A stretch of DNA of 64,000 bases from Pseudisothecium myosuroides (Eukaryota > Streptophyta > Bryopsida > Hypnales > Lembophyllaceae). The notes under the pieces were generated by a model that worked only from the letters and a program-made list of their open reading frames with translations, was not told where the DNA came from and ran no database searches. This document shows, piece by piece, positions 1 to 11,118 of this stretch; position 1 is the first letter of the stretch; each line of letters starts with the position of its first letter. Both the position numbers and the translations under genes were made by a program. The DNA is taken from positions 13,890,501-13,954,500 of the forward strand of contig OX637288.1 in the NCBI GenBank assembly GCA_951799445.1, written 5' to 3'.

Positions 1-314
1 CAGCTAAAATGTTCAACAAAAAAAAATTTAAGCTTATGGTATGTAGTGCAAAAAATCTCCTCAAATGGTGGTCAAATTCATCTGAAATTGCAGGCTAGCA
101 TTCAAAAAAATTATTTTTCCAACTCCAAATGCTAATATCTTCCAATCTGTATGGTCAAACTTCTTGAAATTTTTATCACATGATTTGAGAGAAATGAAGT
201 ACAAGATCCTATGGTTAAATTTTAAATAATTTTTTTTTTGTTTCTTGGATGATTGCAGCAGACATGGCACTTTGAATGGTTTTTGAGCCAGAAAATGCCT
301 TGGTTCTTTAGAGG
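1..314. mobile_element. Right-hand part of a TTAA-flanked (piggyBac-like) element
   Basis: The segment ends in TTTAGAGG followed by TTAA at 315-318, matching the right ends of the other TTAA-flanked elements in this window (CTTTAGGGG-TTAA). Internal phrases such as 'aatgctaatatcttccaatc' and 'caagatcctatg' recur inside the copies at 21.8-22.7 kb and 24.9-25.3 kb. The left end lies outside the window. No coding potential is recognised. Confidence 0.6.
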
Positions 315-704
315 TTAATGATATTTTTAAGATTAAATGCATGAAGGATTGTATATGTTGTTTAGGATTCTTAAAAATATAATTTAAGAAGCTTTGTTAC
401 TTCAATTTTATAAAGTTTTTGACAACCATTATTGTTGATGATGATTATAGAAGAGATAGAAGGTATCAATTCTACAACACATGGTGAAACTTCTATTGTG
501 CCTTCAATCAATGACTTGATCATTCAATGAATCTGGAGTGAACTTCAAGTATCCAAATGGAGCGTGCACATGTCAAAGATAGTCCCCAATTGCTTGACAT
601 CATCACAAAAACAAGCAAAAATGAATGATTTGAGATCAAAGACTAATCGAATCGAGCTTGAAGGAAAAATGTCATGTATGAAGGGCAAAGACGAGTTTTA
701 AATT

Positions 705-2535
705 GCACAACAAATCTTTCAGGCAATAGAAGGAGGCAATTTTGAAGTGTTTAAGAAATTGATGGATGTGAAGGTGAAGGATTGGAATTTTCAATTAGAG
801 CAATATGGAAATTTGACATCCCTTCTTTGGGCAATATTGTACGGGCAAAGGAGGATTGATTGAGGAAGCCATCCGTGAACATGCATTGTTGAGAAAATCC
901 CTCATGGGATCTATTGGAGCAATGTTTATGACTTTTGATAAGTTTGGATTTAGAATCATGAATTTGGCCATTTTTACATATTTGATAGTGCTGAATACAA
1001 ATTCAAGCCATGACAATGTGAGAGGAATGTTTAACAATATTATAGATTGGAAATGTCAATTACATGAACCCACAACTGCAAAAAGATTATACAAGGGATT
1101 ATATTCCTTGCAAAATTTATTATGGTATTAAAGATATCCCTACTTGCTACCATGTTGATGACCTTGGCCGCCTTGGCTTTTTTATGACCCCTCTCCATCT
1201 TACAACATGGTTTGCTTCCTATCAAGTTGCCACTCAAATAATTACTTGGCGCATCAAGGCTCTCGAGAGACCAACTGGAAATGGACATACAATTTTTCAT
1301 CTTTATGCATAGAAAAGTCGATGTAAAATTTTGCAAAGGTTAATACATTACACAAAATGTGAAAATATTCCTTTGAATGTAGGAAATTTTTTCGACATTG
1401 ATAGACAATTTTCTCTTCATCTTGCTATTTTCTCCCAAAACAAGGAGTGTATACAAACCCTTCTTTAAACCAAGGCCATCAAGGTGACAGTGAGGAATTG
1501 GAAGAGATACACACCAAAGGAAATTGCAATTGTCCTTCATGCTACAAGACCATCTAAAATCACTCAAGAAGATTTAGAGCACTTTGGTGTGACAAGCTTT
1601 GACATTAAAAGATTGGGTATGAGGTGAGATGTAAGGAATGCACTATAAGAAACCCGCGTTTTAGGTGACGAGCCTTGATTTTTCTTGACGGATTTTAGTG
1701 AACATCCAATGCAACAAACCCATGTTTTAATGTCAACATTGATGTTACATTGGACGTTCTTGTTGACAAAAAAATGGGTTTGTTGTATTGGATGTCCACT
1801 AAAATCCGTCAAGAAAAATCAAGGCTCGTCATCTACAACGCGGGTTTCTTATACATATGTGAGTGTTCAAAATTTTGCAAAAGATGGGATACATTCAATT
1901 GAATGTAAGAAGGATATATATGCATTAAAAGACATCATCTCATTGTTTGATGGTTTGGATCCTGAAGCTTTACAAAGGAATAGAGAAGTGTTAATTTGTG
2001 GATGCAGTAAACACCATTCTTGTTGGTGTAGCACTTATTGCAAGTGCTTCATTTGGTGCATGGCTTCAACCTCCTTTGGGTTATATGGAATACTATTCCA
2101 ACGAATTTTGGTCACACAGCCAGCTGCTCCACCGGAGACCTACAAATCATTTGTTGCCATCAAGCAATATTGGATAATCCAACTATTTTGGATATTCCAT
2201 AGCTTATCATTCTTTTTTTCCATTGTAACTGTGATTGCAAGAGTGGATGCAGCATTTTCAAAAATGGGTTTGATATTGAAAGATGCGGTGACAAGTGTTC
2301 GCCATGGAGTAATTTGGGCCTCTTACTTGTTGTTTTTATCAGTGCTTTGTGTTATTGGAACCTTTAGTACCATCATTTTGCTATCCTACCACCAATTCCA
2401 AAATACAGGGTGAACATGTATTGTACCATGGCTATTGGACTTGCAACTTGCGGGTTTGTGTTGATAAGATTCTTATGGAAACTTGGGAGTTCATCGTTGT
2501 TGAAGTCTCAGTGCACCAAGAGTTGGAAGCCTTGA
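705..2535 (+). pseudogene. Ankyrin-repeat / PGG-domain membrane protein pseudogene
   Basis: A decayed gene of the plant ankyrin-repeat plus PGG-domain class (ACD6-like membrane proteins). Ankyrin-like segments read near 705-850 (IFQAIEGGNFEVFKKLMD), 1180-1310 (TPLHLTTWFASYQVATQI, then GNGHTIFHLYA) and 1320-1470 (FSLHLAIFSQNKECIQTLL). The PGG-type transmembrane block reads near 1997-2125 (VNTILVGVALIASASFGAWL, then QPPLGY). Two further hydrophobic segments lie at 2160-2340 and one at 2410-2480, and the last frame stops at 2533-2535. The frame changes at about 1990, 2125 and 2370, there are stops such as TGA near 860 and TAG near 1310, and a MITE interrupts it at 1646-1851. Introns could explain a few of the breaks but not all. 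What is seen supports family membership; loss of function is inferred. Confidence 0.7.
1646..1851. mobile_element. 206-bp palindromic MITE inserted in the ankyrin-PGG pseudogene
   Basis: The ends are inverted copies (TAAGAAACCCGCGTTTTAGG / ...CGCGGGTTTCTTA), and the inverted repeat runs about 80 bp inward on each side, so the element is almost wholly a hairpin. It is flanked by TA on both sides (1644-1645 and 1852-1853), which fits a Tc1/mariner-type target duplication. Its sequence reads through in the ankyrin frame by chance, so a naive gene model would include it. Confidence 0.8.
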
Positions 2536-4766
2536 TTATAGTTTTAATATTGTCGCTTAATTGAGACAAGTTTTTGTATATGCATCAATTGACTTACGAA
2601 CGTATTATTCCAAGTGAGTACAAAGTGACTTTGCGTGAAAGTGAGTTTATACATACAACAAATGGTAGTACACTATTATGACATTGACTTGGTAGAACCC
2701 TACACTCCTAGTAGAAAAAACTAAGATACTCATACATTTTATAATGATAGCAAATTAACAATACAATTTCACTCACTTTCCAAAATATCATATAGTGCTA
2801 TTTTTTTACTTTTAAAGCAATAGACAACAACTTACCAATTGGTTGCATTTATAGTTGCACTACCCTGTTGAAACACTCTGATTATTGTGAATTAATAGTT
2901 TGAACCCAAGGTAGTTGCATCTTGCTTTTGAAATTGTTTTGAAGGGACATAAAATCAAATTAGATTCTATATTTTTTCACTTTATGAGTTCTATTTTATT
3001 ACCATGGCATTATCCTTTGAAAAAGATGCAAGTAGGTATTGTCTTCCCTCTTTTCCTTTTGAAAAATCTAGAGCCATTGATATCAATTTAAAAAAAAATC
3101 CCCCCTTCCCTCCAATTCTGTTGATCTCCAATTAAAAACATAAATAGTTGCCATTGATTACCGTTGTGAGAGATAATCCAGTGCATATTACCTCAAAAGA
3201 CATATGTACTGCTTTAAATGTGTCATTAGAGTTTTTTGTTGGCATTCATTGATGTCAGTTATATTTACACTATTTCAATCAATTTTTTCAATGTTGCAAA
3301 AGAAACAACGAATAGAGAGATTATGCAAGAAATCAAGCCATTTTTTTACCTCCGGTGAGATCTTGAAGGTATGTTTTTGATTTCCAACCCTCATTGAATC
3401 TCCATCAAATTCAGAATTTGTCTTTCTTTTTTTCTTTCTAATTTATAATATATATGATTTTTTTCAATTGGGTGCTACAATATCGTTGCTCTTTTTTCTA
3501 TACTTGAAAAATATTATGCGCAGATATCAAAGGTCAATGTAGGTCATGAGCACGTCATTTGGTAATGCCTAGCAATTTAATCCATAGAATTTATCAATTT
3601 TCAAGTACTCTTGGAATTCACCAAATTGTTGGTAAATTCTAGAATTTGCAAGGATATGTGATTAATTGGACAATTTTAGAAATAGTCTCACCCTCGCCAT
3701 TGTAAACTAACATTACCTTGTTGATGTTGTTGTTGTTTGGAGAGTGCAGGAATGCAATTGGACGTACTACAGCATGAGCACTCTAAGGGGGTTGTCAATA
3801 CGTCATGTAGAATTTACTAGAGTTGAAGTGCTCTAGGAATCCTCAAGATTTTTATAAATTTTAGGGCTTGTAAGGGTGTATGTTTGATATTGAAGCAAGG
3901 ACTAGGGCACAATTGAGGCACATTTTTTGAGGTAAATTGTCAATTCCTGTTCTTTGTTTCAACCTCCCAAATGCATGTATTTTTCCAACTTGTAGGTGGT
4001 TTGCACTTATGCCTTAATTTTCAAGTTCTGTCAGAAATTAAGAAATTGTTTGATTATAAAGATTGAATGAAGATAAGTATACAAACATTTCTTATAAGAG
4101 CCTTTGTAGGTTCATTGCACCTCATATTTTGTTACAATGGTAGATGTGAATCGGACAAGCTTTGTGGAAAAAAATTGCTTATTTATAAAATACTCTAATC
4201 ATAATTGCAAAGATGGAATAAAATAGAAATTTTGTATTAGAGTGTGTTTGAAATTTGAATGCTAAAATTTTATGATAATTGTATAATTATTACTTTTCAA
4301 ATGTTGCAGGAAAGAGGCAAAAGGAGACAAAGAAGGAGAACAAGACATGAAATTGAAGATGAGGTTGTTGAAGAGGTTAGGGTTTAGGCTTGAATGTAAA
4401 AGTATTACATTCAATGAAAAAATGGGTAGTTTATCCTTTTGAGAATTTGTATAAAATTTTTGACACCAGTAAAAAATTGACACATGCACCCTTCTTGTAA
4501 TCATTTATGTTTTTTATTGTTTTTGACATGGTTTGACACTATCACTATCACCTCAAAAGAGGCAGTAACTGACTCTACACACAGTTCTATTTTATTACCA
4601 TGGCAGTATGTATGTATGAAATTTTTTTCCTTAAATTTTCACCTTTTTTATAAATCATAAAAATTAATTTTTTTTTAAAGATTTGATTTACTCAAAAATT
4701 GTATTTAGTGTCATTCATACTAACTAGTAAGTGTACTAAATGCCAATATATTTGTCAAATATCCTA
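2536..4766. other. Intergenic AT-rich stretch
   Basis: I see no gene and no clear repeat boundary here. It is AT-rich with homopolymer runs, and its few open frames are short and resemble no family. Confidence 0.5.
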
Positions 4767-4917
4767 TGTGAAGGTCAAATTTGGCAAAACTTAAGTCACT
4801 TTTGGAAAAAAAAAGTGTCACGTGTCATCTTCTGAATGGTGTGAGATAACATGGAGCCCTAAGAGTCTGACTTGAAAATTCAATTTTGATACCTAAGTGC
4901 CGAATCAGACCTTCACG
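4767..4917. mobile_element. Small TA-flanked MITE (GTGAAGGTC ends)
   Basis: The left end TGTGAAGGTCAAATTTGGCA and right end TGCCGAATCAGACCTTCACG are inverted copies flanked by TA (4765-4766 and 4918-4919). A second member with the same ends lies at 63551-63794. TA duplication suggests a Tc1/mariner-type (Stowaway-like) origin. No coding content. Confidence 0.7.
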
Positions 4918-5461
4918 TATAGTGTTGTAATAGATTTATTTTAATATTTTTTATAACTATTATAAATATTGCATACTAGTAGAATAATAATATAGAATTA
5001 TATTTGGATAACATTATTTATAAAATTATTTACAAATAGTGTTACTTTTAAAGTTATGCACATAATACCATATAATATATCATGTGATACTAAATAAATG
5101 TTGACACTCAATTTTTATTCTAAATTTTGAAAGTTAAATTTTTTTGTAATAAATACAATATTAATTTTTGATCTTACAAAGAATATACAATGGAGGTCTA
5201 TTTTGGAATTACTTGTCTTTCAAAATAGTTGATTTTTTTATATTTTTTGAGTATAAAAGCCCCTATCTTTGCTCTCACATGATTTCTAAGATTTTGTCAT
5301 AGTAATCCATGGCATGGGTACTTTCTTTTATAGAAATATATAGATATAGATTGTTTGTTTTGTTTTGTATTGTTTGTATGATATATTGAGATGTAAAAAA
5401 TTGTGAGGCATCCAACCACGTTCTTGGGGTCATTAGAAAGATCTTTGCAAGGAGGGGTGTA

Positions 5462-6249
5462 TACAATGACTTCCAAAAGTAGTTGGCCACCCTAAAAATC
5501 GCTCTCATAAATTGAGCATTTGGAATTTTGAAGTGAAAGTTAGACATGTTGTTGTACAAAAGGAATTCTAACCTCATGTGTAATTTCACTTTAAATGGAC
5601 TATATTTAGACCTATTATTAATTGAATGAAATTTCTATGGAAAAAAAAACTTTTTGTGAGAAGTCAAAATGTCCCATTTCTTTTTATAGGATGAATGTAC
5701 ATCTTGACAAGAATCACATGTTACAAGTTTCATGAATTTTGGATTTTTATTGATTGAGATCTAATTGACTGAAATTTGACCCCAAAATTTTGTTTTTTTA
5801 ATTTTTCACTCCATAAATTGCAAAAAAATAATATAAAATTTTAAAATAACACAAAATAATTATGTGTATCAAAAACATATTTTTTTGCAATTTATGGAGT
5901 GAAAAATTAAAAAAACAAAATTTTGGGGTCAAATTTCAGTCAATTAGATCTCAATCAATAAAAATCCAAAATTCATGAAACTTGTAACATGTGATTCTTG
6001 TCAAGATGTACATTCTTCCTATAAAAAGAAATGGGACATTTTGACTTCTCACAAAAAGTTTTTTTTTCTATAGAAATTTCATTCAATTAATAATAGGTCT
6101 AAATATAGTCCATTTAAAGTGAAATTACACACGAAGTTAGAATTCCTTTTGTACAACAATATGTCTAAATTTCACTTCAAAATTCCAATTTCTCAATTTA
6201 TGAGAGCGATTTTTAGGGTGGCCAACTACTTTTGGGAGTCACTATAGAC
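5462..6249. repeat. Foldback element with ~370-bp inverted arms
   Basis: The left arm (about 5462-5830) and right arm (about 5881-6249) are near-perfect reverse complements separated by about 50 bp of AT-rich DNA. Shared landmarks are 'aaaagtagttggccaccc' at the outer edge and 'ctccataaattgcaaaaaa' at the inner edge. The outer ends read TATACAATGAC and GTCACTATA, so the target duplication may be TA or TATA. No gene lies inside; open frames in the arms are mirror-image artefacts. Confidence 0.75.
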
Positions 6250-6610
6250 TTTGTTTTGTGGTGTTTGGACCTATAATATAGAAGCTATTGAATTTCAAAG
6301 TTTTTATGAATAAAAAAATTGAACTTAATTACCTATTATTTTGGAAAAATCATAATTTTTACATTGCATGTTCAAACACCACAAAACAAAGCCTTTGCGG
6401 TCCTTTGTGCACAAAGCTTTCTATTCATGCCAATTTCATGGCGTTTGGGCCAACGATGTAAAAGATATGGATTTTTTAAATTAAATTAAATTAAATTATT
6501 TTTTATTTTGGAAAAATTATAACTTTCACATTGCATGTCCAAATGCTACAAAACAAAGCCCTTGCACTCCTTTGTGCACAATACTTTCTATTCATGTCAA
6601 GAAAACAACC
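6250..6610. repeat. Small inverted and direct repeats next to the foldback element
   Basis: 'ttgttttgtggtgtttgga' near 6250 is inverted as 'tccaaacaccacaaaacaa' near 6372-6390, a possible small hairpin element. A block of about 100 bp from 'attttggaaaaat' to 'ttctattcatg' occurs twice in direct orientation (about 6337-6440 and 6505-6600) with moderate divergence. Confidence 0.5.
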
Positions 6611-7020
6611 TTTTACACAACAACACTAGTCTTTGTTAAATCTCACTTCTACTTAGAAGACCTACAAAAAATTTCAAACTCAAATTCTTTACCATTTGGA
6701 ACATATAAAGTCTTCAATTAGAAAGTTATTGTATTCTATAGATCTGAACTTCAAAATTCAATAAAAATTATAGAAGGTAAAATTTAGTTTGTACATTTTA
6801 ATAAAAAAAATTACAATTGGTCTAAAAACTAATACACCTAAAATTTAAACTTCTATTCAAACTAAAAAGATCAATACACCTTGCATTACTAACTTTGATC
6901 CCTTGTTAGAAAATAAATTTCAAGAAATATCTACTAAATAATTTATATATATATAAAAGTTGGAGTATATTAAAATTTAAAAATTCAATTGTTTTAACTA
7001 CATTAGAGCAATATAAAGTA

Positions 7021-7112
7021 GGAAGAAGAAAACGACGACAACAACAACCACAATTACCACAACCACCACCACCACCACGGCCACCACTGCCGCCCAACAA
7101 CAACAACAACGG
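7021..7112. repeat. Imperfect CAA/CCA/ACC microsatellite
   Basis: A run of trinucleotide units (gac, aac, acc, cac, caa) that translates on the minus strand into Gly/Cys-rich sequence. It is simple-sequence DNA with no reason to call a gene. Confidence 0.8.
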
Positions 7113-9090
7113 CTTCTAGTATACAAGCCTTTTTATCCTATATCCCTTGGGTGGTATCAAACTTCTACATTCACTTCACCTAGTTAATACACACTGAGGA
7201 AACTTCAAGAAAAATTGTGTAATATATCTAGTAGTTAGATTGGGCATTCTATGCCAATAAAATTAATTATAATTTGCAAATGTGATTCAATGGATGCTAG
7301 AAGATGAAAAGATTCATTGTTTTCCTATATAGTTTGTTTTGTTTTGAAGAAAATATTAGGCCTAGCATTCTGGCATCTATTTTGAAAAATATTTTTTTCA
7401 AATGTGAACCCTGGGTATGCTATTTTATCAATGGAAAAAAACCCAAATGTTCTACATAAATCAAGAATATAACTACTATATGAACTATTTAGAACATTCA
7501 AAAATTAGTATGCTCCGTCCTTTTTTTTGCAAATTCCTCAAAGACATGCCTTGTGTCCTTCAAACAACTTTGATTAAACCTTAAAAATGTAAACTTTTAA
7601 ATAATTATTGGATCCCAATTATAGAATTAAACTCTTTCTGAATAGTAGTATATAGTGATACAAACTGCTACACATTCCTAGACCATAAACAATAACCACA
7701 ATAGAATTAATTGTAAAGTGTGTGCAAGGCGGGACCAATAGCCGGAGTTTGGGAAAAGCACAGGACCAAACTCCCTGGAGCACCCAAACTCAGGTCTAAT
7801 TGAGTTTGGTGCCGTGTTTGATTTGTTTTATTCTTAGTTTAGCCTTCTTCTGACACAGGTTCACAAACACAGGATAACTTTACAATTAACTCTAATATCT
7901 TCCAAATTACATTATGGATATTTTTATTTTTTTTAATTAGAGGAAAAAATGAAAAAATATAATTGACCATTTTTCTAATTTAAAAGTGTTCCTTCTCAAC
8001 CATTTGCATCTTTGGAGAAAAAGGTTATGTATTTTGTACTTGTGCAAAGGTAGTGCATTTTGAGCACATGTAAAAGATGTATATTTTACTATTTTTTGGA
8101 AAATCTATTTGTCAACTAGTGTAACTTTAGTAGATCTTCCATTCCAATCCCAAACTTTAAATTTGTATTTTTGGATTAAAAATAGGACTAAAAAATACCC
8201 AAATGGCAAGAATAGACATCCAATTGGAGGCTCTTTAAAAATGTAAAATTTTATTTATTTATTTTTATAGATTTATTTTTATTTTTTTATGATAAAAAAT
8301 AATTCAATATCTACAACTACCACATATACATTCATTTCAAATTTCATTTAAAACAAACATACAAAGCAAATGATATAGGCAAGAAAACACATGTCTGAAG
8401 TCACAGGGACAAAAGGACAAGTATATCTTGCAATCACCCTAATGGCCTCCCAATCTTTTCATTGAAATAATTCTTAGCTCCAAAATCCAAATGAAAGAGC
8501 TCATAGGCTACTCAATTTCTCAAAAGCAGCACGTATTAAGCAAGCTATGGCCCTCCAAAAGTCTAAAACCACATAGATTGTAGTTACTATATAGATCTCA
8601 AGAATCTAATACAATACTTTTAAAATGAATGAACTTCATGACCTTATTCTTTTTTAGAACCTCAAGTGTTACAAAAATTAAATTTAGTTATTGCAATTCT
8701 TCCACTTTGATTGGAATTCATGAAATTGCAGTAGTTGTAATTTGAACCACTTGTATAGCTACTAGCAAATTCCAAGTTCTTGAACTACATTAATAATACT
8801 TCCATGGGACTTATGGCATTGTAAACTGCACTCATAATAATGGTACAAGGTTTGGTTTAAGAAAATTGAAACCTCCAAGGTTGGTTAACAACCATGGTAC
8901 TTCAATTGCATGTTACTATTGCAACACTTGTATCAAGGATAATTAATATGATAATTTTGAAACTTTTGAAACCAGGTGAGCGAGTCCGGGATTAGAATAA
9001 TAGTATTTCAAAACCAAGATGATACTTGGATTACAATGACACCCACCTCCAACACTAGTTGTTATTTAATTTAGGAAAAAATGCAGTTTG
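7113..9090. other. Intergenic stretch
   Basis: I see no gene. A short inverted pair around 'aaactcaggtctaattgagttt' (about 7786-7807) could form a small hairpin. The rest is AT-rich unique-looking DNA. Confidence 0.45.
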
Positions 9091-9096
9091 ATTGGA

Positions 9097-10575
9097 GAGA
9101 AACCTTGGAGGTTTTATCATAGGATTCACTCAAACAAATTCATTCTTTTTGCACTAGTGGCTTAACCCCTAAGTGTTCAAGTGACCATTTTTTGGTCGCT
9201 GTCTAATTTCGAGAGTATTTTTGAGTGCAAAAAAAAATCCAATTTTAAAAAAAAAAAAATTAATATTGGATTTTAGGTCAATATTTCTACTGAAAACTAA
9301 GCTTATTGTGGTTAAAAAAAATTTATAAGAGAAATAGCACAAAGCGTTTAGAATTTGCCTTATGTTGTAAAATTCACTATTTGAAGAAAGTGTTGATATT
9401 CTCATTACTAGATCTTATGCATTTTTTTACAAATCAATAGAAACCACAATTTTGACCAATAAAAAAAAATTCAAATGCTAAAGATAGAACTTATATTTTT
9501 GGTGGATTTTTAGAAATTATATCTTCATTATTTATTTCAAAAAAATCTAGAAATAGTTTTATAATTTTGAGCATATGGATACTTTCTGCTTTTTGTACTT
9601 CCCATTATTTTTGTTGATGGAAACTTCAAAAAAGTTATAGATTTTATATTTTATAACATATTTGTGTTTTGTCCAAATCCCTTGGGCTCTTAGGGGTTAA
9701 TTGGCACCGCAAAACAACCACTGACGTATTACCATTTTAGTGATTTCACCTATTTTTGTCAAAGTTAACACTCAAGCATGCATTGCTAGTAATCAGGTTG
9801 AAGCAAAGTCTGCCAATTCAGCAAGCCATTGAGCTAGACATGACTAAAGCGGTATTCACTTCCTAACACATTTCTGAAGTATCGGTAGAACACAGGGGAG
9901 TTTAATGTCAAATTCGTTAAAGTGGAATGATTTTAATGCTAAAAATTGCAATTATATGTTCATAAAGGTCTAAAATCTAGGACAAATATGAATTTATTAT
10001 CTTTTAAGGTACTAAAGTATTGGAATATGGCCAATATAACAAAATTGATTTTATTTTAAGAGTTTAGCAACATAGTAATGAAACAGAGCTTACCACCTTG
10101 GAGGTGGTAATAACTTAGCGGAGAAACCTTGGAGGTTTTATCATAGAATTCAGTAGAACAAATTCAATTCTTTTGCACCACTGGCTCCAATCATCGACGT
10201 ATTATGTATTACCATTTGAGTGCTTTCACCCATTTTTGGCAAACACTCACCAAGCATGCATCAAGGTGAAGCAAAGTCAATTGAGCAAGCCATTGAGCTA
10301 GACATGACTTTAGTGAGTGGTATTCACTTCCTAATACATTTCCGAAGCACTGGTAGAACACAAGGGAGTTTAATTAATGTCAAATTTGTTGAAGTGCCAT
10401 AATTTCAGTGCCAAAAATTGTGACATATATGTTCATAAAGGTCTAAAATCTAGGATACATTAGATATGGATTTATTATCTTGAAGGTACTAAAGTATTGG
10501 AACATCGCCAATTTAAGAGGCTACCATCATGGTAATGAAACAGAGCTTACCATTGTGGAGGCGGTAATAGTTCAA
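9097..10575. repeat. Tandem duplication of a ~0.45-0.5 kb unit
   Basis: Unit A (about 9097-10114, including a 0.5-kb insertion) and unit B (about 10121-10575) share ordered landmarks: 'gaaaccttggaggttttat', 'gcaagccattgagctagaca', 'ggtctaaaatctagga' and 'atgaaacagagcttacca'. Divergence is moderate, with many substitutions and small indels. Unit A carries a TTAA-flanked element that unit B lacks, so the duplication probably predates that insertion. No coding function is recognised. Confidence 0.7.
9176..9696. mobile_element. TTAA-flanked (piggyBac-like) element, 521 bp
   Basis: TTAA (9172-9175), then CCCCTAAGTGTTC at the left; GGGCTCTTAGGGG, then TTAA (9697-9700) at the right. It sits in unit A of the local duplication, and unit B lacks it, giving an approximate empty site. 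Its interior closely matches the copy at 31168-31677, for example 'tattctcattactagatc'. Confidence 0.65.
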
Positions 10576-10675
10576 TGGAGATGATAAACTCCATTTCATT
10601 TCATTTCTTCCAGGTAAATTTTAAAAACTCCCTTGTGGAATATCTCAGCAAAAAAGGTCCACATGAGATTAAGTA

Positions 10676-11116
10676 ACTACACCCAAAATTGTACAGTTAA
10701 GCTCTGCGGCATGATTTGTATGCTCTGGAAAATGAACAACAATTTTTGAATATACGTGAAGGACTATGAATCAAAATGCAAGTGGTTTCACAATTTTTGG
10801 ATGCATTGTGAATTAGTTACAAATTTTCAAAGATATAAGGTGTAGGGTGTTAAAAGTGTCACCTAGGTGATGCCAAAATCAATTTGATGCACATGAAGAA
10901 CTGTCAAAGACAAGAAGTTAAATGAACAAAAAGTGTACTCAAAATGGACCACTTGGGAGGTTGCCACCTCTACAGTTCTATTAATAGAGCTGCACACTAG
11001 TCAAAATGGGCTCTTACACTTGTCCTTTACTGTGCACCATTTTCGGTTTCTTCCCCATTCATTTTCAGTTCAAAAATAGGGGTCGACATTCAGGAGCGGT
11101 CCATTTTAGGTGTAGT
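10676..11116. mobile_element. TA-flanked MITE with ACTACACC ends
   Basis: The inverted ends ACTACACCCAAAATTG and CCATTTTAGGTGTAGT are bordered by TA on each side, about 440 bp in all. Its right flank directly abuts the next element (GAGCATCTCC end at 11119). A related left end (AACTACACCTAAAATTGCAC) is seen at about 61684. Confidence 0.55.
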
Positions 11117-11118
11117 TA

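Noticed and set aside
1685..1860. N-terminal extension of the ankyrin-PGG frame across the MITE
   Set aside because: The frame there is transposon sequence (inverted repeat with TA flanks), not part of the protein.
6906..7109. Gly/Cys-rich minus-strand open frame
   Set aside because: It is the translation of a CAA/CCA microsatellite, with no upstream gene structure.
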